Source of the DNA: Epilithonimonas sp042695135
GTDB lineage: Bacteria > Bacteroidota > Bacteroidia > Flavobacteriales > Weeksellaceae
Assembly: GCF_042695135.1 (NCBI RefSeq)
Contig: NZ_CP170547.1
Span: 1 to 64,000 of the forward strand
Length of the DNA: 64,000 bases
Reading direction: 5' to 3'
The position numbers and the translations under genes are program-made. Below, piece by piece: positions 20,926 through 28,583 of this stretch (the first letter of the stretch is position 1; the number at the start of each line of letters is the position of its first letter). The notes beneath the pieces are model-generated. The model ran no database searches and had not been told where the DNA came from. It was given only the letters and a program-made list of their open reading frames with translations.

Positions 20926-21504
20926 TTAATGGCATTTAAAATAATCAAAAGGTTCTTTGCAATCATCGCATTGGTATAATGCTTTGCACGCTGTGGAACC
21001 AAACTGACTTACCAAATGTGTGTGTTTCGAACTGCAAAGCGGACATTCAACCTCATCTGTTTTTGAAAATAATTCGTCACTATTTTTTGAGTAAACAGGC
21101 GGTGCAATGCCGTAAGCTTTCAGTTTTTGTTTTCCTTCCTCTGTCATCCAATCGGTGGTCCAAGCCGGACTCAACTGGTTTGTTATTTTGATATTATTGA
21201 AACCTTTTTCAATCAATTTCAGTTTAATCGACATATTAATCATCGATGTGGCAGGACAACCGGAGTAAGTTGGTGTCACTACAATTTCAATTTCATTTTG
21301 CTTAACATCTTCGGTTTCGGAAGAACCAATATGTCGCTCCTCTGGAGCTTTATTTTCAATGGATTTTTTATTTTCTACAAACATTTCACTCCTTTGGAGC
21401 TTGACATCACGGATGATTCCCAAATCCAAAAGATTGAGAACGGGAACTTCCGGGTCAGGAACTTCCTTTAGGATTTGCCATATGTCGTTTTCTGTGATTG
21501 TCAT
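20926..21504 (-). CDS. paaD: PaaD, phenylacetyl-CoA epoxidase accessory protein with a repeat-derived insert
   Basis: 192 aa, longer than the usual about 165 aa. The DUF59/MIP18-like N-terminal part (ILKEVPDPEVPVLNLLDLGI) and SGCPAT are followed by a C-terminal cysteine-rich segment (CPLC and CDDC pairs) expected to bind metal. PaaD is thought to serve maturation of the PaaABCE epoxygenase. Residues about 36-69 (QRSEMFVENKK to EDVKQN) do not fit the family, and their DNA (21298-21401) matches an intergenic palindromic repeat also seen at 26373-26447. The reading frame stays open, so function may be retained. Confidence 0.9.
   Translation of the reverse strand: MTITENDIWQILKEVPDPEVPVLNLLDLGIIRDVKLQRSEMFVENKKSIENKAPEERHIGSSETEDVKQNEIEIVVTPTYSGCPATSMINMSIKLKLIEKGFNNIKITNQLSPAWTTDWMTEEGKQKLKAYGIAPPVYSKNSDELFSKTDEVECPLCSSKHTHLVSQFGSTACKALYQCDDCKEPFDYFKCH
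21331..21402. repeat. Family B palindromic repeat inside paaD
   Basis: Pattern ATGTCGCTCCTCTGGAGCT, about 30 bp, CTACAAACATTTCACTCCTTTGGAGCT. Each half holds a GCTCC/GGAGC hairpin. The same two-hairpin design with high identity is at 26373-26447. Located wholly within the paaD coding frame. Confidence 0.75.
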
Positions 21505-21529
21505 TTTTTATTATAAAGGCTAATAATTA

Positions 21530-21620
21530 TGTCGCCCTTTCAGGGCTCTTTTCATTTTGGTCATTCTACATCGGGTTTCACCCGACGCTATTAACATTAA
21601 GCCACTATGTGGCTTGACAA
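21530..21620. repeat. Triple-hairpin repeat between paaC and paaD
   Basis: Three short hairpins in a row: GCCCTTTCAGGGC (about 21534-21546), TCGGGTTTCACCCGA (21571-21585) and AAGCCACTATGTGGCTT (21599-21615). Fills the 146-bp spacer; only one copy is seen in the window. Confidence 0.6.
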
Positions 21621-21650
21621 AATTGAGTTATTATATTTTTTGGTATAACT

Positions 21651-22415
21651 CTACCATTCCATATTAGGATAAGTGCGTTGCATTATTTGCATTTCTGCTA
21701 AGATGTAACCCATTTTCTCGGTGTGTTTTCCGTCTTTTCCGCCCGTCAGTTTCCTTGATTTCTCGAAATCGATTGTCAATGTGGCTTCGTTCAGAATTTC
21801 CAGAACTTTATTTTCCCATTTGGTTCGGAAGGTTCTGATGTCGGGGATTATTTTTTGTTCGATTAATTCAAATTCCCAATCTGTCGGAATGAACATTTCG
21901 TCTGTGAAATCCACCAAATCATTGACTGACTTCTGAATTTTGTTGTGGCTTTCTTCTGTGCCGTCGCCTAATCGAATCATCCATTCGCTGCTCCATTTTA
22001 AATGATACGTGACTTCTTTCAAAGACTTTTCTGCGATGGAAGCGAGTTTCAAATCTGAGTGGTGTTTCAGTTCTGTCAATAATAAATGATGATAGGCATC
22101 GAAGAAAAACTGTCGTGCAATCGTGTCTCCGAAGTGTCCGTTTTCTTTTTCTACTAGCAACAGATTCTTGAAATCACGCTCATTTCTGAGGAATGCCAAA
22201 TCGTCTTCGGTCTTTCCTTCATTCTGAACCTCAGCGGCATATTGATAATAGTTGGAAGATTCTCCCAGAAAATCTAAAGCGATGTTTGACAAGGCAATAT
22301 CCTGTTCCAGAACTGGACCTTTTCCGCACCATTCGCATAAGCGCTGACCAAGAATCAGGCTTGTGTCTGCGAGGTGCAGGAGATAATTGAGCCAGTTGTT
22401 TTTATTGTTTTCCAT
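21651..22415 (-). CDS. paaC: PaaC, phenylacetyl-CoA epoxidase structural subunit
   Basis: 254 aa, near the family length (about 250). Helical ferritin-like protein with the PaaC signatures LADTSLILGQRLCEWCGKGPVLEQDIALSNIALDFLG region, ELKHHSDLKLASIAEKSLKE, and the C-terminal EMQIMQRTYPNMEW. PaaC pairs with PaaA in the PaaABCE monooxygenase that epoxidises the ring of phenylacetyl-CoA; it lacks the full diiron site. Separated from paaB by a 476-bp repeat-filled gap. Confidence 0.95.
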   Translation of the reverse strand: MENNKNNWLNYLLHLADTSLILGQRLCEWCGKGPVLEQDIALSNIALDFLGESSNYYQYAAEVQNEGKTEDDLAFLRNERDFKNLLLVEKENGHFGDTIARQFFFDAYHHLLLTELKHHSDLKLASIAEKSLKEVTYHLKWSSEWMIRLGDGTEESHNKIQKSVNDLVDFTDEMFIPTDWEFELIEQKIIPDIRTFRTKWENKVLEILNEATLTIDFEKSRKLTGGKDGKHTEKMGYILAEMQIMQRTYPNMEW

Positions 22416-22433
22416 TTTATGTTGAATTTGAAC

Positions 22434-22490
22434 GCAAAGTGCGCAAAGTTTTTATTTATTACAATGTTTTAAGGTTCGCAAAGACGTAAA
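22434..22490. repeat. CACAAAG-family repeat, copy 2
   Basis: Reads TTGAACGCAAAGTGCGCAAAG, then TTTTAAGGTTCGCAAAGACG. Similar to 24218-24290 and 25625-25700. It is the first module of a three-part composite array. Confidence 0.65.
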
Positions 22491-22520
22491 ACTCATCAAA
22501 GAATTAGACTTCTAAGTTTT

Positions 22521-22597
22521 TTGTCATTCCGTAGGAATCTCAACAGTCTAGATTGACTTCGTCGAACCACTTTGTTAGGTTTCCTACGGAATGACAA
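22521..22597. repeat. GTCATTCC inverted repeat (family C), copy 1
   Basis: Perfect 17-bp arms TTGTCATTCCGTAGGAA/TTCCTACGGAATGACAA (22521-22537 with 22581-22597) around a conserved loop with GATTGACTTCGTCGAACCAC. The second module of the composite array. Confidence 0.8.
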
Positions 22598-22630
22598 ACT
22601 TCGTGGTTATAACGAAATCTATTTTTATGT

Positions 22631-22728
22631 AGAATCTGCAGCCCGACTTGAGTGGAAATCCTTTTTTATGGCTGGAAAAGCCAGGCAAAAAGATTGGGAA
22701 CGGAAGGCGGAAATAGCTGCCATAATTA
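22631..22728 (+). repeat. Family A dispersed repeat, copy 3
   Basis: CTGCAGCCCGACTTGAGTGG, AAATCCTTTTTT, a short GGCTGG/CCAGG hairpin, AAAAAGATTGGGAACGG, AGGCGGAAATAGCTGCC. Third module of the composite array between paaB and paaC. Confidence 0.8.
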
Positions 22729-22791
22729 TCATTTTCACTAAATTTCCAATATTCCAATTTACCTCTATAAGTCCTTCTGGGAGAGGCTTAC

Positions 22792-22879
22792 AAAACGTCG
22801 AAAGGTTTTACCTAAAACGTCGAGACGTTTTGACTAACTCGTCGAAAGGTTTTGGGTAAAAGGCCTCGACGTTTTTTAC
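22792..22879. repeat. Four 22-bp imperfect tandem repeats
   Basis: Units at 22792-22813, 22814-22835, 22836-22857 and 22858-22879, each of the form AAAACGTCGAAAGGTTTTACCT with changes. Alternate units are partly self-complementary around CGTCGA. They lie just after the paaB stop codon on the minus strand. Confidence 0.7.
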
Positions 22880-22891
22880 ATAACCTCACGA

Positions 22892-23179
22892 CTACATATT
22901 TTTAACTTCCTCCGGAACGTGGTAAAACGTCGGGTGGCGGTAAACTTTATCTTCCGAAGGTTCATAAAAAGCCTCGGAATCATCTGGATTTGTAGCGTGG
23001 ATATGCTTGGATTCTACAACCCAAATGCTGACGCCTTCCATCCTTCTGGTGTAAACATCGCGTGAGTTTTGGATTGCCATTTCTGCATCAGCTGCGTGGA
23101 GACTCCCGACATGCTTGTGGTCGAGCCCTTGTCTGCTTCTGATGAAAACCTCCCAAAGCGGCCATTCTGTATTTTGCAT
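22892..23179 (-). CDS. paaB: PaaB, phenylacetyl-CoA epoxidase subunit
   Basis: 95 aa, the family length. Signatures: TEWPLWEVFIRSRQGLDHKHVGSLHA region, DAEMAIQNSRDVYTRR, and the YRHPTFYHVPEEVKNM end. PaaB bridges PaaAC units in the PaaABCE complex. It lies 81 bp from the paaA stop. Confidence 0.95.
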   Translation of the reverse strand: MQNTEWPLWEVFIRSRQGLDHKHVGSLHAADAEMAIQNSRDVYTRRMEGVSIWVVESKHIHATNPDDSEAFYEPSEDKVYRHPTFYHVPEEVKNM

Positions 23180-23260
23180 AATATTTCAGATTAGAGACGG
23201 ATAGATTAGAGATAATAGACTTTAATCTTCCGGCTTATATTAAACTGTTTTTCTGTTTTG

Positions 23261-24199
23261 TTATTCTCTTAATTTTCTTTTTTCGTGGTAAGCGGTTGCG
23301 GCTTCTCTTACCCAAGCGCCGTCATCAAAGGCTTTTTTGCGGGTTTCAACACGTTCTTTGTTGCAGGCGCCGTTGCCTTTTACCACTTTCCAGAACTCAT
23401 CCCAATCGATTTCCCCGAATTCGTAATGACCGGTTTCTTCATTGAATTTCAAGTCTGGGTCAGGAATCGTCAGGCCCAGATATTCGGCCTGAGGAATGGA
23501 AACGTCTACGAAACGCTGTCTCAGCTCGTCATTGGTGAAGCGTTTGATACGCCATTTCATCGAGAGTTCTGTGTTTCCGGACTCGGCATCTTTGGGGCCA
23601 AACATCATCAACGTTGGCCACCACCAACGGTTGAACGCATCTTGAGCCATTGCTTTCTGCTCCGGCGAACCTTGTGCTAGTTTCATCATCAATTCGTAAC
23701 CTTGTCTCTGGTGGAAACTTTCTTCCTTGCAAATCCGAACCATCGCTCTGGCGTAAGGTCCGTACGAAGCGCGACAAAGAGGCACTTGATTCAGAATCGC
23801 AGCGCCATCTACCAGCCAGCCGATTGCGCCCATATCTGCCCAAGTCAAAGTTGGATAATTGAAAATACTGGAATATTTCGCTTTTCCGGAATGCAGGTCA
23901 TTGATAGTTTCGTCTCTTGTAACGCCCAAAGTTTCTGCAGCACAATAAAGATACAAACCGTGACCAGCCTCGTCCTGAACTTTTGCAAGAAGGATTTTCT
24001 TTCGGTTCAAAGTTGGCGCGCGCGTAATCCAGTTGGCTTCCGGCAACATTCCTACAATTTCGGAATGGGCGTGCTGAGAAATCTGACGAATCAGGGTTTT
24101 TCTGTACGCGTCCGGCATCCAGTCTTTTGGTTCGATGCGGATTTCGCTGTCTATTTTATTCTGAAAATGTTCTTCTAAATTGATTTCTGTTTTTTCCAT
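23261..24199 (-). CDS. paaA: PaaA, catalytic subunit of phenylacetyl-CoA epoxidase
   Basis: 312 aa from the ATG at 24199. An in-frame ATG at 24268 would add 23 residues, but that stretch is encoded by the CACAAAG repeat and is not family-like. The diiron ligands are in QDEAGHGLYLY and CKEESFHQRQG, the ExxH pairs of carboxylate-bridged diiron enzymes. PaaA performs O2-dependent 1,2-epoxidation of the CoA-activated phenyl ring with electrons from PaaE. Downstream follow paaB, paaC and paaD. Confidence 0.97.
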   Translation of the reverse strand: MEKTEINLEEHFQNKIDSEIRIEPKDWMPDAYRKTLIRQISQHAHSEIVGMLPEANWITRAPTLNRKKILLAKVQDEAGHGLYLYCAAETLGVTRDETINDLHSGKAKYSSIFNYPTLTWADMGAIGWLVDGAAILNQVPLCRASYGPYARAMVRICKEESFHQRQGYELMMKLAQGSPEQKAMAQDAFNRWWWPTLMMFGPKDAESGNTELSMKWRIKRFTNDELRQRFVDVSIPQAEYLGLTIPDPDLKFNEETGHYEFGEIDWDEFWKVVKGNGACNKERVETRKKAFDDGAWVREAATAYHEKRKLRE

Positions 24200-24214
24200 T
24201 TTCTTTATTTTTTT

Positions 24215-24290
24215 CTTTGAACACAAAGCGCACAAAGTTTTTTTATTACTAATTGTTTTAAGGTTCACAAAGGCGTGAACTTATATAAGA
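24215..24290. repeat. CACAAAG-family repeat, copy 3
   Basis: TTGAACACAAAGCGCACAAAG, then TTTTAAGGTTCACAAAGGCGTGAA. First module of the second composite array, directly upstream of the paaA start. Confidence 0.65.
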
Positions 24291-24307
24291 ATTAATTTAA
24301 AATTTTT

Positions 24308-24384
24308 TTGTCATTCCGGAGGAATCTAAACTGTCGAGATTGACTTCGTCGAACCACTTCGTTAGGTTTCCTACGGAATGACAA
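24308..24384. repeat. GTCATTCC inverted repeat (family C), copy 2
   Basis: Arms 24308-24324 and 24368-24384 with a couple of mismatches; the loop is nearly identical to copy 1 (GATTGACTTCGTCGAACCAC). Confidence 0.75.
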
Positions 24385-24410
24385 ACGTGGTGGTTAAAAC
24401 CTCCTCTTGT

Positions 24411-24537
24411 TTTACACCGAATCTGCAGCCCGACTTGAGCGGAAATCCTTTTTTGCTTGTACTCAAGTTCAACTTAACGGAAATCTCGAACAAAAAAGAT
24501 TGGGAGTGGAAGGCGGAAATGGCTGCCATAATTATTA
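24411..24537 (+). repeat. Family A dispersed repeat, copy 4
   Basis: CTGCAGCCCGACTTGAGCGG, AAATCCTTTTTT, a longer central hairpin-like segment, AAAAAAGATTGGGAGTGG, AGGCGGAAATGGCTGCC. It ends 3 bp from the paaE stop codon. Confidence 0.8.
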
Positions 24538-24539
24538 TT

Positions 24540-25622
24540 TTATTTAATATCAAAATTCACAACCACTTCCTCCGACCTCGGATGCGCCTGGCAAGAAAGG
24601 ATAAATCCTGCGGCAATCTCGTCCGGTTCCAGGGAATAATTGATGTCCATCACAACTTCGCCTTTTTCAAGTTTGCATTTGCAAGTGGCACAAACACCAC
24701 CTTTGCAGGCGTAAGGCAAGTCGGCTCCGTTTTGCAAAGCGGCATCCAGAATTGTTGGGCCGTGGTAGGCTAAATCTAATTTCAGAGCGGTCGCATCTAA
24801 CTTGACTGTGACTTTACTAAAAACATCATCCGATTTATTGATTGCGGATTCGTGTTCTTTTTTCTTTTCGGCTGAGGCTGCGCTGAAGAATAATTCGAAG
24901 TGAATCTTCTTGGCATCCACGCCGGAACTGACCAAAGTGTCTCTTACGCCGAGAATCATTTCCTCTGGTCCGCAAAGGAAAACCTCATCGATTTTCTCTG
25001 CGGGAATGATATTATCGAGGAATGATTTTGCTTTCTCAGAATTGATTCTGCCACTCAACAAATCTGCATCTGCAACCTCGCGGCTGAGAATGTGATAAAT
25101 ACTGAGGCGTTCCATAAAACGGTTTTTCAAAGCTTCGATTTCTTCTTTGAAGATGATGGTCGCTTTGTTTTTGTTCCCGTAAATCAGGATGAATTGGCTT
25201 TGAGGCTCGTTTTTCAAAACTGACTTGATGATGGAAATAATGGGCGTAATGCCACTTCCTGCAGCAAAAGCAACGTAAGTTTTCTTATTTTCGGGATTCA
25301 GTTCTGTGTAGAATTTTCCCATTGGTGGCATTACTTCAAGAATGTCGCCTTCTTTTAGGTTTTCATTCATAAAAGAAGAGAACAGACCTTCGGGAACTTT
25401 TTTCACAGCGACTTTCAATTCATTTTCGTGCGGACTTGCACAGATTGAGTATGACCGACGAAGTTCCTCGCTGCCATTGATTTGTCGGAAAGTCAGGTAT
25501 TGGCCTTGCGTAAATTTGAACTGTTCTGCCAATTCTGCCGGCACATCAAAACTCACGGAAACACAATCCTGCGTTTCTTTCTTGACTTTTTTGACTTTTA
25601 ATTGATGAAAATTTACTGACAT
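24540..25622 (-). CDS. paaE: PaaE, phenylacetyl-CoA epoxidase reductase
   Basis: 360 aa from ATG at 25622, close to the family length; the in-frame ATG at 25649 adds nine residues encoded by a repeat. FAD domain with RRSYSICASP, NAD(P)H domain with FAAGSGITPIISII and FLCGPEEM, and a C-terminal plant-type 2Fe-2S domain with CKGGVCATCKCKLEKG plus a distal Cys in ILSCQAHP. It transfers electrons from NADPH to PaaA. Here paaE precedes paaABCD instead of following it as in E. coli. Confidence 0.96.
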   Translation of the reverse strand: MSVNFHQLKVKKVKKETQDCVSVSFDVPAELAEQFKFTQGQYLTFRQINGSEELRRSYSICASPHENELKVAVKKVPEGLFSSFMNENLKEGDILEVMPPMGKFYTELNPENKKTYVAFAAGSGITPIISIIKSVLKNEPQSQFILIYGNKNKATIIFKEEIEALKNRFMERLSIYHILSREVADADLLSGRINSEKAKSFLDNIIPAEKIDEVFLCGPEEMILGVRDTLVSSGVDAKKIHFELFFSAASAEKKKEHESAINKSDDVFSKVTVKLDATALKLDLAYHGPTILDAALQNGADLPYACKGGVCATCKCKLEKGEVVMDINYSLEPDEIAAGFILSCQAHPRSEEVVVNFDIK

Positions 25623-25624
25623 TT

Positions 25625-25735
25625 TATTTTTTTTGAACACAAAGTGCACAAAGATTTTTTTTACATTATTGAAAATATTTTAAGGCTCACAAAGGCACTT
25701 CGACAGGCTCAGTATAAACTACAAACTTAACTAAG
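25625..25735. repeat. CACAAAG-family repeat, copy 4
   Basis: TTGAACACAAAGTGCACAAAG and TTTTAAGGCTCACAAAGGCAC, followed by CTTCGACAGGCTCAG, another common short repeat word. Occupies most of the paaE-tetR gap. Confidence 0.6.
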
Positions 25736-25761
25736 CTCTCAAATTAATTTTATTAAATCTA

Positions 25762-26370
25762 TTATCTATCTTCTGTTAACATTCCTTTCATTAATAATGT
25801 TTTCAAATCATCTTCCAGTTCTTGCGGTGAGATTTCGCGGCTTGGTTTGTACCAGAGTTCAATCCATCTTAAGGAAGATAGCATTGTGAAAAGTGCGACG
25901 GAAACGTTCATTTTTTTGAATTCGCCGTTTTGCATTCCTTGTTCTATGATGTTGGCAAAGCTTTTTTCATAGGATTTTCTGGTTTCTTTATACTGTTCTT
26001 TCTTGTCATCAGACAAATATTTCCAATCGTTATTTGCTACAGAAACTGAGGCAGAATCTTCGATAATCAGTTGAACGTGAAGTCCGATGATGGCGTTCAG
26101 TTTTTCCTGAAAAGTCTGGTTGGTGTTTTCGATTTCCCCAAGTTGGGAAATGTATTGGTTGGCGATTTTGAAGCAAATCAATTCCAGAATTTCGTTTTTG
26201 GATTTGATATGATTGTACATACTTGCGGCTTCCATTCCCACTTTTTCCGCAAGGTCGCGCATACTTGTCCCACCGAAACCTTTCTCTTTGAAAAGCATTG
26301 CGGCTTCGGATAAAATCAATTCTTTCTTATTGATTTTGTTTTTCTTATTAATTATTAATTCCTGTATCAT
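25762..26370 (-). CDS. TetR/AcrR-family regulator of the phenylacetate cluster
   Basis: 202 aa. The N-terminal helix-turn-helix (about 17-62: ILSEAAMLFKEKGFGGTSM, RDLAEKVGMEAASMYNHIKSK) is followed by a helical ligand-binding domain. Position between the E1 gene and paaE suggests a PaaR-like regulator sensing phenylacetyl-CoA or a related acyl-CoA. A perfect palindrome at 28604-28623 over the leading promoter of the cluster is its best candidate operator. The upstream gap is a family B repeat, with no separate promoter recognised. Confidence 0.88.
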   Translation of the reverse strand: MIQELIINKKNKINKKELILSEAAMLFKEKGFGGTSMRDLAEKVGMEAASMYNHIKSKNEILELICFKIANQYISQLGEIENTNQTFQEKLNAIIGLHVQLIIEDSASVSVANNDWKYLSDDKKEQYKETRKSYEKSFANIIEQGMQNGEFKKMNVSVALFTMLSSLRWIELWYKPSREISPQELEDDLKTLLMKGMLTEDR

Positions 26371-26372
26371 AA

Positions 26373-26447
26373 TGTGTCACTCCTACGGAGCTCCTTTAAA
26401 AATAAAATCGTTTTGCTACAAACATTTCGCTCCTACGGAGCTTAGTA
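26373..26447. repeat. Family B palindromic repeat, intergenic copy
   Basis: Two hairpins ACTCCTACGGAGCT and GCTCCTACGGAGCT, the second preceded by CTACAAACATTTC. Same arrangement as the copy inside paaD (21331-21402). It runs into the last codons of the E1 gene. Confidence 0.75.
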
Positions 26448-28544
26448 TTTCAGCAGTTGTTCTATTTCTTTAATTAATTTCTGTGTGTTTGGCAACATTT
26501 CTTTTTCCAATTCTGAATTGATAGGAATTGCCGGCAAATCTTTGGCGCCAACTACTTTTACCGGGGCGTCCAAATGTCTGAAACAGTTTTCGCTGATTCT
26601 CGCCGCCAGACTTTGCGCAAAACTATTATTCACAGGTTCTTCCGTCAAAACGAGGCAACGGTTATGTTTTTTCACACTTTCGAATATCCGGTTTTCATCT
26701 AGCGGAGCAAGTGTTCTCAGATCAATGATTTCAATTTGATTTTCAAATTCTTTCGCTGCATTGGAAGCCCAATAAACGCCCATTCCGTAAGTGATGATGG
26801 TCAAAGTTGGTTTGTCCTGACGATTTTCGCAAAGTAAAACTTCTCTGGCTTTTCCAAATGGAATGATGTAATCTTCGTCTGGCTCTATGGTTTTGGCATT
26901 TTCTGTGCCTTCTATTTTTGACCAATACAATCCTTTGTGTTCCAACATTACAACCGGATTTGGGTCGTAGAAAGCGGCTTTCATCAAACCTTTCAAATCT
27001 GCACCAGTTGATGGATACGCGATTTTGATGCCTTTGATATTCGTCAAAACACTTTCCACCGAGCTTGAATGGTAAGGTCCTCCACTTCCGTAAGCACCAA
27101 TCGGCACACGCAGAATCATTGAAACCGGCCATTTTCCATTAGACAAATAATAACTTCTGGAAACTTCTGTGAACAATTGATTCAAGCCGGGCCAAATGTA
27201 ATCGGCGAATTGAACTTCGACAATTGGTTTCAGTCCAACTGCGCTCATTCCAACTGTTGAACCTACGATGAAGGCCTCCTGAATTGGTGTATTGAAAACC
27301 CTTTTTTCTCCAAATTGTGCTGCCAACGTAATCGCTTCACGGAAAACGCCGCCTAACCTCAATCCAACATCTTGACCATATAATAAGGCTTCCGGATGTT
27401 TTGTCATCAATTCTCGGATGGCGAAAAGCGCGCAATCTACCATTACCGTTGGGATTTTTCCGCTTGGGGTACGTTCTCCTTTTTCTTCGGTGATTGGCGT
27501 TGGCGCAAAATCGTGCTTGTAAGCGTCTTCCGGTTTTGGGTCTTCTGCTAAAACGGCGTTTTCAAAATCGGTTCTTACGAGTTCTGCAACTTCTTTTTCT
27601 ATGGTTTCAATTTCAGAATCTTCTATGCTGAATTCTGAAAGTTGATTTCTTAATTTGATTAATGGGTCATTTTTTGTGCATTCTTCCAAATCATCGCGGT
27701 ACCATTCTTTTCGTACACCGGAAGTGTGGTGATTTAATAAAGGAACTTTTGCGTGAATCAGCATTGGTCGGCGTTCTTCACGGATAATTTTGATACATTC
27801 TTTTACGGTTTCGTAAGATTTGATAAAGTCTGTTCCGTCGATGGTTCTGGTTTCTATGCCGTTGAAACCCCGCATATATTCTGTAATATCCTGCGCTCGG
27901 ATTTCGTCTGCACTGGCAGAAATATCCCACTCGTTGTCCTGAACCAAATAAAGAATCGGCAATTGTTTCAAAGCTGCCATTTGAAATGCTTCGGAAACTT
28001 CGCCTTCGGTACAGCTTGCATCGCCGAGTGAGCAAACTGCAATTGGTTTGTCGTCAAGATTTTCAGCGATTCCGGTTTCTTCTTTGTACTTCATTCCCAT
28101 TGCAATTCCGGTTGTTGGGATGGCTTGCATTCCTGTTCCAGAACTTTGGTGGATGATTTTCGGGAAGTCTTCTCGTCTCAGACTTGGATGTGCGTAATAA
28201 GTTCTTCCGCCGGAAAATGGGTCGTCGCGTTTTGCTAAAAGCTGAAGCATTAATTCGTAAGGCGTGATTCCGATTCCTAGCAAAATAGAATCGTCTCTAT
28301 AATAAGGACTCACGAAATCCTGCGGCAACAACTGCATTCCCAAAGCGAGCTGAATAGCCTCGTGACCGCGGGAAGTCGCGTGAACGTACTTTGAAGTGAT
28401 CTTTTTTTCCTGCTCAAACAAATCGGTCATCGCTTTTGCCGTAAACATCAAGCGATAAGCTGATTTGAGTAAATCAGTGAGAGAAATTTCTTTGTTTAAA
28501 AAATGTCTTTTGGTCATTTCCATATTTAAACATTTGACATCCAA
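26442..28544 (-). CDS. 2-oxoacid dehydrogenase E1, fused alpha and beta subunits
   Basis: 700 aa. The N-terminal half (about 15-330) is E1-alpha with the thiamine diphosphate motif GDASCTEGEVSEAF to DNEWDIS; the C-terminal half (about 365-700) is E1-beta/transketolase (YGQDVGLRLGGVFR, FADYIWPGLNQLFTEVS, MILRVPIGAYGSGGPYHS). Fused E1 proteins of this type usually act on branched-chain or related 2-oxo acids with separate E2 and E3, which are not in this window. It leads the phenylacetate cluster, so phenylpyruvate or another aromatic 2-oxo acid is a possible substrate (inference). Later in-frame ATGs at 28523 and 28517 are possible starts. Confidence 0.88.
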   Translation of the reverse strand: MDVKCLNMEMTKRHFLNKEISLTDLLKSAYRLMFTAKAMTDLFEQEKKITSKYVHATSRGHEAIQLALGMQLLPQDFVSPYYRDDSILLGIGITPYELMLQLLAKRDDPFSGGRTYYAHPSLRREDFPKIIHQSSGTGMQAIPTTGIAMGMKYKEETGIAENLDDKPIAVCSLGDASCTEGEVSEAFQMAALKQLPILYLVQDNEWDISASADEIRAQDITEYMRGFNGIETRTIDGTDFIKSYETVKECIKIIREERRPMLIHAKVPLLNHHTSGVRKEWYRDDLEECTKNDPLIKLRNQLSEFSIEDSEIETIEKEVAELVRTDFENAVLAEDPKPEDAYKHDFAPTPITEEKGERTPSGKIPTVMVDCALFAIRELMTKHPEALLYGQDVGLRLGGVFREAITLAAQFGEKRVFNTPIQEAFIVGSTVGMSAVGLKPIVEVQFADYIWPGLNQLFTEVSRSYYLSNGKWPVSMILRVPIGAYGSGGPYHSSSVESVLTNIKGIKIAYPSTGADLKGLMKAAFYDPNPVVMLEHKGLYWSKIEGTENAKTIEPDEDYIIPFGKAREVLLCENRQDKPTLTIITYGMGVYWASNAAKEFENQIEIIDLRTLAPLDENRIFESVKKHNRCLVLTEEPVNNSFAQSLAARISENCFRHLDAPVKVVGAKDLPAIPINSELEKEMLPNTQKLIKEIEQLLKY

Positions 28545-28583
28545 ATAATTAACTCAAATATTGAATTATGAATGTGATTTAAA

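Noticed and set aside
22792..22879. Short direct repeats that could suggest a CRISPR array
   Set aside because: The 22-bp units abut without spacers and there are no cas genes in the window.
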